A stretch of 41,119 nt of DNA from Spirogloea muscicola (taxonomy: Eukaryota > Streptophyta > Zygnematophyceae > Spirogloeales > Spirogloeaceae). Both the position numbers and the translations under genes were made by a program. The notes beneath the pieces were generated by a model. It saw only the letters and a list, made by a program, of their open reading frames with translations, was not told where the DNA came from and ran no database searches. The stretch is from the NCBI GenBank assembly GCA_009602725.1, contig WELB01000110.1:35654-76772 (forward strand), written 5' to 3'. Below are positions 1-10,900 of the stretch, in pieces. Positions within the stretch are counted from its first letter, which is position 1, and every line of letters begins with the position of its first letter.

Positions 1-2820
1 CTCCGCCCCCCCCATCGCCGCGGCCTCCTCCGCCGCCACCCCGATCGCCGCCTCCCCCGCCGCCGACCTTACCGCCACCTCCTTTGCGACCGCCGCCACC
101 GCCGCCTTCATCCCCGCCGCCCCCTCTGCTGCCTCCGAGCTCCTTGCCTCCTCCACTTTCTGTGCCGCCATCGTCCCTCCTCAAGCGGTCACCTCCTCCC
201 TCTAAGCTTAACCTGCCGCCCCCAAAGCTGGCTCCCCCAGCTAAGGTTCCCACCCCTCCTGTTCTGCCTCCAGGTACGATGTCACTCCAATGTGGTACCT
301 GAGCCGCAGGTTGCATGGCACCTTGGGGCTACACTGCACCCATCGAATATCCACTTGCTGTTATGTCCATGTTGAGCTGCCAGGTCAATTACCATGAATT
401 CAATTAGATTCACTTAGAATGTATATCTGGCAAGGTGCCTGCCTCCTGAGGTTAAGCTGGGGTTTCTGTGCAAGCATTCTCGCTCATGTCCTTCTGGATG
501 CAAGCCCACAACAATTCTTGAAGCTAACCCAGCAGCCGCGTGCCGCTCCTGGATTTTTGCAGCAGCTTGCAGTGCAAGCCGCATGACGATCAATGTGGAG
601 ACCGTCGCTGACATCCAGAGCCGGACCAGCATCCCCAAATCCCAGACCGTGGTGCTCGTGCTGCAGAACGACCTCACTGTCCCCCGCCTTTTCACCTTTG
701 GCGCACCATTCTCCTGCACCATCCTCCAGTCTGCGCCTGGCGCGGCAAGGAACTACAGGATCACCACAACGAGCGACACTGCAGCTGGGATCCTAGTCAG
801 CCACGTCAGCCACTTCCTTCTGCTTGGCGTCGACATCCATGCACCTATTGTGGAAGGCACGTCCCCGAGCACGTGCGGCTGGAAGGTGTATCAACACGTC
901 CAAGCAGGCTACTGCCCTGCGCTGGTGGTTGCCGACAGCTCGTATGTGCAGGTCGTGAAGTGCACCATCGACGCCGCTATCCACCTCTTCCGCTCCACGA
1001 ACTCACTCATTGACCACAACATAGTCTCCAGCCTCGATTTTGGGATTACTGTTGGCGGAACTGGAGGAGGCAGCTTCACAACGACCCCCATGAACCACAT
1101 CATCTCCAACAATGAGATTCGGGGTTACGTGGTGGGTGTTAATCTCGCCTACGGCACCGTGGGCGTCTCTGTCAACAACAACTACATCTGGAACTTCATC
1201 TTCGCTGGTGTGTCCCTGGGCAGGGGCGTGCACAACGTCGGAGACGGTAAGTGCTCTGCTGCAATCTGCTTCACCGGCCCTACTGATAGTGGACATGGCA
1301 ACTAGGGCCTCTGGTTTGTGCCCTCGTTTCCCAGGTCTGACTTTCTGACATGAGGCCTCGTGCTTCTTTTCCAGCCATGTTCAACACCGTAGCAAACAAT
1401 TACATTGAGATCAAAAATGAGACAGCCATCATCCCTGACGGTGCTGGCATTTACACTGTGCTTCACTGGCTCAACCCAGGTGAGCAAGCAGTTCCCGGTA
1501 CTCCTCACTTGTCTTGGTCTTTGAAGGTGGCCCACCAGCTTCACCTAATGGCAGAATTTGGGACAATGTTTGTCCATAGTCGAAGGGGTTTGTCAGTCCC
1601 CCTTCAGATTGCCAGACTAGGCCATCTTTGACGTAATCTCAAGAGCGTGTCTGAGCCAACCGGTGCTACACTGCTGCAGGTAATAGCCTGAAGTGCAACT
1701 ACGTGGTGGGCCACGCACCTCACTGCCTCTACCTGGACTTTGCGAGCTCCGGCGTCCAGATCGAGGGCGCAGTGTGCTATCAAACTGGCAATGGCCTCAA
1801 AATCAACACTGGACACAACAACAACATCTTAGGCATGCTCATTGTCGAGCCTTACGGCCAGCCTGGGTTCATCGCTCCCCAGCTCAACTGGAACTGCGTG
1901 ACCGCCCCAGGCACCGACTGGGAACAGCAACGCAAGGCGCACTTCAGTAGCCCTGTCTTCCAAGCGGTGAGCAATTGCATTGGACTCCCTCAAGAATGCG
2001 TTCAACAATTCGCTGGTCGCCGTGATCAGTAATGCATAGCTGGACTGGCCCAGGTCGTCTCGCACCTGCTACCACCACCTTGAGGGCTTTAAACATTTGT
2101 CACCTCGCCATGCATCTTCCCTTTCCTCTCTGTTGACCCTATTGCACACAATAAAGCTGACACTGCTGAGCTCATGATTTGCAGGCTTACCCCTGGCTCT
2201 CGAATTTCTGCAAGATCACTGAGGTAAACGGCTTCAACTGCAACGCCCCAGGCGGCCTCACGGCAGAGCAGACAGGCAACTGCAGTGGCATGCCGACAGG
2301 CAACCTCTGGGAGGTGAGCTTGCAGCTGCCAAACGGTCCTGGCAGGGAACCTGTAACCTTAAGCTGTCGGCAGCGCAGATTGCCTTCCCAGCAACTCGAT
2401 ATCAAGCACTTACATAAACCTTGACCTCGCTTGCCCGGATTGACCGCAACAATGAGATTGTATCCTACCCCCCGTCTGGCCACATTACTCGTCAGCTTTG
2501 CTAACACTCACATCTACCTGCGATTTGTGCAGTCGGTCGTAGTGGCGGCCAAGAATAAGCACAACCCCGAGCTTTATTTCGTCAACACCCTCCCGGCCCT
2601 TCCTTTCGTGAACACAATCAAGTATGCTCGCTTCGATGGTGTGGATGCTCCCACTGTGGGCAAAAACAATAGCCTCGGCTTCCGAGATGCAGCCAATAGC
2701 GACTACGGCCTTAAGCACAACTCTGCCATTTACCAAACTTTTCCCACATTCTTCTCCTGCCCTCGAGCTGCCGTTGGGCCTCAGCCGGTCGACCCCTCCT
2801 ACTACTTTTCCAGACTTTGA
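1..2820 (+). CDS. Pro-rich (HRGP-like) right-handed beta-helix protein, 5' partial
   Basis: The window opens inside an open frame of about 90 residues that is almost only Pro with Ser, Arg and Leu, ending at a donor after 273. A phase-compatible acceptor leads to exons 563-1246, 1375-1479, 1680-1966, 2185-2313 and 2533-2820 (stop TGA). All junctions keep frame and give about 497 residues after the Pro-rich part. That part has the short repeating hydrophobic/Asn pattern of a right-handed parallel beta-helix (HIISNNEIRGYVVGVNLAYG, SVNNNYIWNF, NIVSSLDFGITVGG) with scattered Cys, as in pectate-lyase-like folds. I see no catalytic site I could assign. A Pro-rich stalk fused to an extracellular beta-helix is typical of secreted algal wall or matrix proteins (family knowledge); that role is inference. 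The signal peptide, if any, lies left of the window. The 273-to-563 junction is the weakest; the frame stays open back to 418, so an earlier acceptor is possible. Confidence 0.78.
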
Positions 2821-4590
2821 CTGCTGCAGCCTGCCCCGCTTCCCCCGGCTGCCACAGACAGCAGGAGCTTTTGCACACTGAACTGCCGTTAGCGGACATT
2901 TCCCTTGGCAACCGTGTGCTCGAATCTGACGCTCTTTTGGCTGGACGCAGGCGGAAGCATGTGTAGATTGAATAAGTGTATCACGTCTCTAATTGTCTGG
3001 GTTTAGGGTTTTGGGTTAGGGTTCAGGGTTAGGTTGAGCATACATAACTTCCTCTGTTGAGAAACATTCCTGACTTTTGTCAGACTGAAAAACTGGGTAG
3101 ATGTCAATCCCATGTACAAAGTGGCCATCGACCATCGCCCAGAATTGATTACAGCAATAAGACATTAGGAGCTGTGCATTCTTTTGGCCACTGTCTTCTC
3201 AGTGTATTCATCTCAATGCTGACACGCTGATAGCCGCTGACCGCTACTTATGCACTCAATCATCTCTTCCGAGATGATAATTGCATGCTGATGGACGTGA
3301 ACACACCTTCCTTTCAGTTTAGTTTGTCTGTAGGAAAAATCTGTTCCTGCTAATTGATCCGTCGAGCCCCAATATTTCATGCACGCCAGGATATGTTGAA
3401 CAGGCTTTGACTGTTGAGATAAGCAAAATCTGACTAGGTGATTGAAGGTGTGTAGTGCAAGCCTTAGAAAGAAGCAATGACCATGGAGTAAAGACAAATG
3501 TATACTCAGCTAAAGTGACATAGGTACCACAGGAGCATCCTGTTGATTAGACTGCCACTGCGGCAGCTACGACCGGAAAGATGAGGAGATCAGCCTGCCA
3601 GAAATCCTCCCAAGCGGGTATGCACTAATCACCACCTTAACATAACCACCAGCCTCCTTCATGGTGACCACAATCTGAAGGATCACAACAGTGTCCTTCT
3701 ATCTGAACTGTAGAAGGTCAGATCCTCAACAACAAATTACTCCTCAATGAGCAGCGATAAGCAGAGGGCAACTTGAAGCATCAACCTCACCACGTAGCGC
3801 AGATGGACTAGGCGCCTGGGTGCTGCTGCAACTGTCAGAAGGCCAGTTGTCACCTCTGTGAATAGCAGCAGTTCGTGTTGTCGCTACGAGTGGACAGGCT
3901 GTGGACGGCCAGCTCCAAGCATTTGATGAGTCAGAGTTCCTTATAAGCGTAGCTCTTTGGATTAGGCAGAAGCTGTGACCTGCCGACCTCATGTAAGTAT
4001 AAAGAGATCATCTGAAAGCTACCGATTGGCATGCTGGATTGGCTCTGGTTGGCGCCAGCAGCAACGGCACAAGGGGGACAAATATGACAGTCATCCATGT
4101 TGGAATTATGGGTCGGTAGAGCCGGGCATAGATACGGTGGACAGCCGATAGGTGGAGGTGGGCAGATTGGCATTGCATAACAGCTGGATGGTACGTGCAT
4201 TAGGAGTGCGTCAATATAGTGGCAACTGCACAGCAGAGCACCCACGAGGCGAGCGAGCAGGCCTGAGTGCTCGTGTAAGTGGCGCTGTCATATGTGCGCT
4301 GCCCCTGTATGTGCGTCGCGGGGGCTTATGTCATCAGGCCTGGGCAATCGAGTCAGGATGTCCAGGAGCAGCCTGTGTGAAAGCGGGCAGCGACGCAAGT
4401 GCTCTCTCACAATCGTGGGTTGCAGCGGCACTGGCGGCGATAGCGGCGTCGAGCAAGGTACAGGAGACGCGAGACGAGCAGAGCTTTTACTTCCACAGTG
4501 GAGACGGTGGCTGTGAGGAGGCAGCCAGTGAGGAGGGCGACTCCGCAATGGAGCAGACGAGGGTGCGAGTTCCTCCGAGAGAGGGTAGAG
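2821..4590. other. Intergenic stretch without a supportable gene
   Basis: Apart from the telomere-like tract at 2999-3032 I see only short overlapping frames on both strands, with no recognisable domain and no consistent splice pattern. It begins with the presumed 3' UTR of the beta-helix gene. Cys/Pro-rich frames near 3931-4245 (minus) look like chance. Confidence 0.5.
2999..3032 (+). repeat. Degenerate TTTAGGG-like interstitial telomeric tract
   Basis: About five imperfect units (GGGTTTAGGG, TTTTGGG, TTAGGG, TTCAGGG, TTAGG) lie in a row, 180 bases past the beta-helix stop codon. The unit matches the plant/green-algal telomere repeat. Degeneracy and the genes on both sides show this is not a chromosome end. 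Confidence 0.75.
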
Positions 4591-4595
4591 AAATA

Positions 4596-5446
4596 AGAGA
4601 GAAGGGCTCGCCCACTGAGGATAGGGGCTGGAAAAAGCCAGCCCAGAAAAGAATGAACAAAGGAAGAGAAGGGGCCAGGGGAAGTACGAAGAATAACAAG
4701 CACAGAAAAGAAACGAAGCAGCTACGAAGCACTCAGTAACCCCTGCTAAGCAGCCTCAGGTCAGAGAGACTGGGTTCCTGGAAGCGGGTCCCCTGGCCAG
4801 AGCCAGAGGCAGCAGCGAGGGCTCTGCCTGCACGCAAGAGAAAGAAGCTCTTCGCGAAAGCTCTTTCACAAAAAAGGTAGCGGCTGCTGATATTAAAAGA
4901 GCGGCTGTGAAAGCCAGTCAGATGCATACAGGTGTTCATGACGGAGCCACAGGCTAGACAGCCAGGGAGCTCTTAGTAACCCCGTGTCAGCAGTAGGAAG
5001 TCAGATGAGCTGAGGGGAGGAAGAGCAACCCCGCTGCGCAAGCCAGAGGCTGCTGCAAGGGCACGACCAGCGCGGCGATGCAAAGCAAGCGCTTGGGAAC
5101 GCTGTAGCGACATAGACAAACGCATGCGGTAGCAGGACACAAGACCCAAAGGCACCGAGCCACCGGGAAGGGCTGCACCCTGTTCCCGGCGCCGCTGGTC
5201 AGCTTGAGATGCCAGCAGCGAAAGTAACGAGGACCACCGACCCCCGTAACACCCATGGATGTCCATGGCCAGGGGGTAAAAGGTATCACCCGCCGGGTGG
5301 TCCTTGTACTTGTGCAACTTCTTCTGTTCGGCCACCTTCACGGCATAGCCGGTCTCAGAAGTTACGGGGCCCTTCGTCCGGAAGCTGTCGGTTAGGACGA
5401 CGTCCATGAGAAGCCGCTTGCCACCTCCCAGGGGGACGCCGACCAA
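4596..5446 (-). mobile_element. 3' remnants of a probable non-LTR retrotransposon
   Basis: Two adjacent minus-strand remnants end in nearly the same peptide. The frame 5446-4973 carries DVVLTDSFRTKGPV, YAVKVAEQKKLHKYKDHP and FYPLAMDIHGCYG, which resemble the region after the reverse transcriptase in LINE-type ORF2 proteins, and ends SSSDFLLLTRGY-stop. The frame 4939-4733 ends SLSDLRLLSRGY-stop. Below 4733 the same strand runs into a non-coding tail, including the hairpin core at 4626-4643, that recurs at 14451-14620 in the other orientation. No intact reverse transcriptase is present, so this is a 5'-truncated, decayed copy. The LINE assignment rests on pattern memory only; the repeat status is seen directly. 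Confidence 0.55.
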
Positions 5447-5458
5447 AGGGAAGCGATG

Positions 5459-5760
5459 GCTGTGCAGGCCAGCCCAATAAGTGGACAGGCTCCGAAGGGG
5501 CCTGAAGTGCTCATATCAAGAGAAGAAGCACTTCGAAGGAATTGAGCGTGTATTGAGTGATAGAGGGCCTGGGTGGCCAGTACAAAGAAGTGGCTCTCCC
5601 AATGGGGGCAAGGGCTGTGGAAAGCCAGCCCGAAAAGAATTGACAGAGGTCGAAGGGGCCAAACGACGGAGGAAAGAACGATGGAGGGGCCTAAAACGCT
5701 ATGGCAGAACGGGTGGAGGATGGACCACTCAGTAGCTACGAGTGAGGAGCCTCAAAGCCG
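5459..5760 (-). repeat. Dispersed repeat modules with hairpin core
   Basis: Hairpin cores of the GGCTGTG..GCCAGCC type lie at 5459-5475 and 5613-5630. The second is preceded by AGTGGCTCTCCCAATGGGGG and followed by a purine-rich GAAAAGAA..GAAGGGGCC stretch. Almost the same arrangement occurs at 27264-27355. A second shared block, TGTATTGAGTGAtaGAGGGCC, at about 5548 also recurs at 27080. The long plus-strand frames here are just this repeat read through. Confidence 0.65.
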
Positions 5761-5843
5761 ACAGCCTAGCAGCCGGAAAACAATCCCCCAGTACAAAGGC
5801 AAGTACATCGACAGATGTACATCACCTGCTGCTAATGATTCGC

Positions 5844-6071
5844 TCAGTGACCACGAGTTAGCACGTAAAGGTCGCTAGCTGATGCCTGAATACCGGACGG
5901 CAAACGACAAGTCCTTCTGATAAAGGTTGACCAGCTTTCTGGAGCAAAGCAAGAGCCTGAGCTCGCTCCAAATTGGCTAAGGGGGCGCTGTGGCTGTCGA
6001 AGGAGAGCCCAAAAGCGAACAGAGGGTCTAATGGGGGACCCCCAACGTCTGAAGACGCCACCGCCCCGCAA
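5844..6071 (-). repeat. Further decayed copy of the element's C-terminal end
   Basis: The minus frame 6071-5844 ends ASDLYVLTRGH-stop, matching the SDLRLLSRGY-stop end of the copies at 4733, 14469 and 27698. The rest of the frame has FGASSGSCFAPESWSTF and no domain I recognise. Orientation is the same as the 4596-5446 copies, so this may be one nested or tandem cluster. Confidence 0.5.
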
Positions 6072-6110
6072 GGCCGGTGGCCACCACGGATTGCTACTAA
6101 CAAGTTCATT

Positions 6111-6400
6111 CTTTGTCTAGGCTGGCCTCTCGCAGCCACCGCCCTGTCCTGGAATCGTCTTCTCTCTTTTTCTAAGTGATCACAGGTCGACGCTTTTCCT
6201 CCCTCCAGTCACTCCGATCTGCATATGTTGACAAGAAGTCGCTGAGGGTCAATTCGCGGAAGTTATGGAGTCAGTTCATGATAGTTTTGCGCCTTATGGC
6301 CCTTCCGACCTTGTTCACTCCTTGTGGGCTTGGCCTCTCACAGCCTTGGGAGAGCCACTTCTTCTTCTCACAGCCATTGCCTTACATTGGACGAGTAAGG
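6111..6400 (+). repeat. Two plus-oriented hairpin-core modules
   Basis: Cores GGCTGGCCTCTCGCAGCC (6120-6137) and GGGCTTGGCCTCTCACAGCC (6326-6345) are present. The second is followed by TTGGGAGAGCCACTTC, the same tail found after the core at 14730-14747. Their orientation is opposite to the 4596-5760 cluster, so an orientation switch falls between about 5850 and 6110. Confidence 0.6.
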
Positions 6401-6409
6401 CTTGCTCCT

Positions 6410-7230
6410 TGATCACCCGCGTGTGGCATTGCTTGTAAAGCTGGGCTATACGTTAGTGCCGTGTTAGGGGTGAACGAATGCCCAGGACAGGAGTGTCACC
6501 ATCACTCGGTTGGGGCTCAGGCGACGTAGAAGCTTGAGGCTCACGTTGAGGCTGACATTACTAACGTTGCCGGCGACGGAGGCGACGTCGGAGATGACGA
6601 GGCCCCGGGCCTCCCATTCCGCGGGGCCCTCGCCGGCCTGGCTGGCCCGGACCGGTACGCACCGGGCCGAGCCCGGGGATCGAGGGGGCGCTGTCATTGG
6701 CTTCGTTGCCACGTGTATGCGACCCCGTGGTCAGAGATGCGCACGTGCATGGGCAACGTCGGGAGCCGCGCCCCCGCCGACAGCGGAGCGGGGCGGCCGC
6801 CCCCGACGGTCGGGCGGGCCCACCCGGCGGTCGGGCGGCCCGCCATCGGGAGTTCATCGGGCGGGGGTGGGTGCACAGTGTCGGCGGGTGGCGGGAGCCC
6901 GACCATCCGGCGGGGCGAGGTATAACCGGGTAAGGGGGGCTGGGGTGAGTGGTGGGGGCTTGTGTCGGCGGGAGGCGGGGGCCCGACCATCCTCCTGGCG
7001 GGGGATCGTCGGGCGGGGGCCGCCCACCTAACTAGCACACCGGCGGCCCAATCCCCCCGGTGTCAGGCGGCGGGGCGGCCACTGGCGCCACGGGCGCGGG
7101 CCCCCCGCGCCTCCTCCCACCGCCATCGCACGGAGCTCGTCTCCCGGCGCCTCCCCTCAGCTCGTCGGACTCGCTACTGCTGACACGGGGGGCACCGAGG
7201 GCGCCCCGTCTGCCTGGCCATTGCCTCCGC
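6410..7230. other. Very GC-rich non-coding stretch with short internal repeats
   Basis: This stretch is dominated by G/C, with repeated CGGCGGG..GGCGGG..GCCCGACCATCC units (for example 6886-6911 and 6966-6992). Frames are open on both strands only because stop codons are rare in such DNA. At 7156-7191 the plus strand reads SSDSLLLTRG, a partial copy of the retroelement end. I see no gene here. Confidence 0.5.
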
Positions 7231-7239
7231 TGAGCTCGT

Positions 7240-7345
7240 CACGGAAGTGGCTCTCCCAAAAGGGGGCAAGGGCCGTGACCAGCCAAGCCCGGAAGGACTC
7301 GAGCACCCGCTGTGTGCACCTACCTGGCTGGCTTTCTACAGCCTC
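7240..7345. repeat. Repeat modules upstream of the permease gene
   Basis: AAGTGGCTCTCCCAAAAGGG runs into a degenerate minus-type core at 7271-7289, and a plus-type core GGCTGGCTTTCTACAGCC lies at 7326-7343. Both types within 60 bases, 640-720 bases before the proposed permease start, suggest independent insertions. Confidence 0.55.
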
Positions 7346-7987
7346 TTGTGAGATAATCAGCAGCCGCCAGCCCCTCCACCCCCCCCCCCGCCGCCATCGC
7401 TCGCCCAGAAGCACGGAGCTCTCTCCCCTGCAGCAAGACCCACAGCCTCGCCGCCGGCTGAGCCACCCGCCGCCGCAAGAGCGCTGGCCGCCGCCGCCGC
7501 CGCTGCCGCGCCGAAGAGCCTGGCCTGCCTCTGCGGGGCTTCGCCGCCGGCAGCGAGGCTCTCGGGGACGAGGGGTTGCGGCTGCGGCGCCGGCGACGAT
7601 CGGCCGTCTCGGCCGTCTCGTGCGTGGCGTCGGCGGAGCACGCGGGAGCCGTCTGTGCCCGGCTGCGCGAGCGCCACCGCCAGCCCGCCTTCAGCGGCCG
7701 CCGGCGGCGGCGGCGGCGGGCTGCAGGCAGCAGAGGCTCCGCGGCAGGCCCCTCGGGCGACGTGTGGCTGGCCGCAGGCATGCAGCCCGACGAGGACCCA
7801 CTGCAGGTGAAGCAGCACGAGCGCCGTTGTCTATCAGGCTGAGAGCCAGAGATGGGCGCCCACGACCGCACTGCTCGTCGCGGAGGCCCGCAAGAGGAGC
7901 CCTCCGGCACCGTCTGCAGGCTGTCTGGGGCCAAGGCCCCCTCCTCTGTCTTTTGATGGGCCGAGCTTGGCCACTGATCTTGCGGCA

Positions 7988-10900
7988 ATGTCGTGTTGCG
8001 GGGGCGGGCCGCAGTATGAGGACGACACGGACCTTGCAGAAATGATGACTCCGCCGGTGAGCCTGCCTGGCCCAGCCAGCAGCTTGTGATGGCTGTCACT
8101 GTTGTGGCAGACTGGCCTGCCTGAGCTGGTAGTAGGTCCTCAGGGCATCAAAATGCCTCAGAGCTCTTCCAAACGTTGTCGCCTACAAAGACGGCTGCTG
8201 GACGAGAAATGGAGGCTTTATGCCAAGTGGAGATTCGATGGGGGATCTGGCTGAGCCTTGGACGCGGAGGAGTCGAACGAGGAGGAAGATGGGCTTCGCT
8301 TTGTGGTGTTTAGAAGAGCGCCCATAGGCAGGGAGGGCAAATGGTGGTTTCTGGGGCGGCACGAAGCGGAGTTCCCAGTCGGCAGATGTTGTGCCCCGGA
8401 TAGGCTCGAAAGCCCGCGAACACAGTGCCAGGCAGGCTGCTGACGTGCACGCCCTGTGGCCTGGCTGTGTTCCTGTAGAATGGACGTGCTGGCTCAGGGC
8501 TGTCGTCGCTGGCAGTCAGCCCCAAGGTACTGCCGCATAGAGCAAACGGGGCCTTCTTTGCTGGTCAACCATATTTGAGATGATGATTCAACGCAAAAGG
8601 CGACACTGTTGCTGCATGCAAGCTAGACAGTAAGACAGTGCTGGACGAGGATGTTCACGGGAAGCCAGCAGTCCTTTCTGCACTACAGGCTGAGTAGGAA
8701 TGCAGATGCAGAGGCGCAACTCAGCAATATGTAATCTGTGCTCGTCATTCCCTGGTTGCTTCCCTGGCAGGCCGATCAGAAATCGCCCTACTCGGATGAC
8801 AAGGTGCGCCTGATTCCAGGTGCCTTGTGCAATCAGACGCCCATCACGATCGTACGAGAGGCTGCTGCTTTCGGGTGGCCGCACAGAGCAGGCTTTTGGA
8901 TCTGCTCATGCAGGGAGTTGCTGGATGAGAGCCATGCAAGGGCGAGAGGCAGCGTTCTGTGACAGCGGCAAGCTCACAACAGACTCGTGAACATGATTAA
9001 GTCTTGGCAGAGCTGATGGCTGGTCTTTCCTACCTGTGCTGCTGCTGGCTGCAGGATGACAGGGCTTGGTCTCAGCTCTCGACGCCCCCGCCCGTTTTCG
9101 AGTTGCAGGTGAGGTCCGCAGCTTGCGCCAGCTTCAATGGTCACATCTGGAACACAAGCCCGTTGAAGTAACTCTCACTTTCATGGTACGTAAGGCGTCT
9201 TGTCACAAAGAGGAGGAGCTTCTATAAGCTCACCCTGTCCCGGACGTGCGCATGTCAGAATTATGATGGCGCAGACCTGCCTAAGAGGGCCATTGTGCAC
9301 TTTCCAGACCACTCAGCATTAAGCCTGCAAGGCATCAAGCCACCGGTAAGTCATGGCCTCAAACAGTCAGCAGATCTACCCACGGACTTACTAGAACGTC
9401 ATCTTGACTGACTGAGACGGTACTAAGTGGACAAGCTGTACCTCCACTTGAAGCTGTGCATCTCATCTCATGACAGCTGAACATGACAGCAGAGGCCTGG
9501 TCAGCTGCTTGTAGTGACGGTGTCTTGGATGGTGGACAGATCCAATCGACTGCTGGTTATAGCTACACCCACGGCTCAGGGAGCCTGCCGCCGAGCTACA
9601 CATTGGACCCTGGAACAGATGCTAGCGAGCAGAAGCTGGACCCTTCAGAGCGTCGCCTGCGACAACTTGGATACAAGCAGGAGCTGCGGCGGTCGTTGGT
9701 AGCTGCCTTCCCTGCATTGTTGCTGCTGTTGCCAATGCCAATACTACTCTGCGTGCCCAAGCTAATCGATTCTTAATGTCATCAAGGTGCTGGATGTAAG
9801 AAATCTACAGTCTGCATGCATCCGCTCTTCTTCGATTAGCTGTATGGGCAGATGACATGAACGAGGACGGCATTGGGCTTCCAACAATCTCAGGTGGTGT
9901 GATTGGCCTGGGTTGTACACAGAATTTCTTGGAGATATTGTCAGTTTCAATGGCGGCATGCAATCCCTACATCACAGTAATTCCATTCTACCAAATTGCG
10001 CTGAGCTATGGAGGGCCACAAAACGTGGTATGGCCGTGGTGGCCAACGGCTGCCTGCGCTTTGTGTGCAGCGCTGGTCTTGTCAGAGATCTGTTCGTCTT
10101 TCCCTGTAAGAGCTCGTGCTTCCCCAGTCTTTCAGCATGTCTCTCTCGAAGTGTAAATTAGGGTCCTTGATAACAGGCATGGCACTTGCGCACAGTACGT
10201 GCTAAGCACAGCACAATGTAGTAGTATGTAGCAATGTAGCAAGTAAGATTCCAGTCTGTATCCTCAAAGAATGTGAACAACTGCAAGTAGCATGCATCTT
10301 CTGCTCCAACTTGGCTAAGCGCGCCAAAGAAAAGTGGAGGACTCCTCTTTCACGGATTTGACATCTCTCAGTATTGTGGAATAGAAATCTTAGCACTCTT
10401 CTTCATGCCTCTGCTTTGGGAGTGATGGCAGACAACTGGTTCGCTCTACTTCTGGGCGGCCAGCATGGCTCCTGCAAAGTGGAAGGCCATTACATCGTGG
10501 GTGACGGCCTGGCTAGAAGTAGTGGCGCTCATTGTGACCAGCGCCAGTGTCGCATACCCAGGTACTGCCATGCCCCTGGAGGTCATTTTGCAGCTCTCCT
10601 GGTAGTAAGAACATGGGCACTACTTATAGCACTTCCTCTGGAGCTGACTGGCAAGTGCGCATTGTTCGTCGCTGAGCACCTTGGCTATCTCATGTCTGCA
10701 GCTACGCAGATCATCCAGCAGATAATTCTGCTGGCAAGCGGTGGCATGACGGGTGGGGGTTACTATCTGCCCAAGGGCCTCTTCTTCCTGGTTTATGCAG
10801 CGCTGGAATTTTCCTGGGCCATCCACGCCTCATTTCCCCTCAAGAGTGTCGCCAAATTTCTCACCTTCACCTTCGTCTACTTCAACGTTGTCTTCCTATC

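Noticed and set aside
4152-4739. 195-residue plus-strand frame
   Set aside because: Its right half is the antisense of the retroelement tail; the sequence has no domain and is Lys/Glu-rich only because the tail is purine-rich.
6510-7031. 173-residue plus frame and its minus counterpart
   Set aside because: Gly/Arg/Ala composition reflects short GC-rich repeats; no splice or domain support.
7221-8099. Long overlapping frames on both strands (about 270 and 260 residues)
   Set aside because: Arg/Pro/Ala-rich composition expected from GC-rich DNA with few stops; both strands are open at once and no domain is visible. Treated as the permease leader region.
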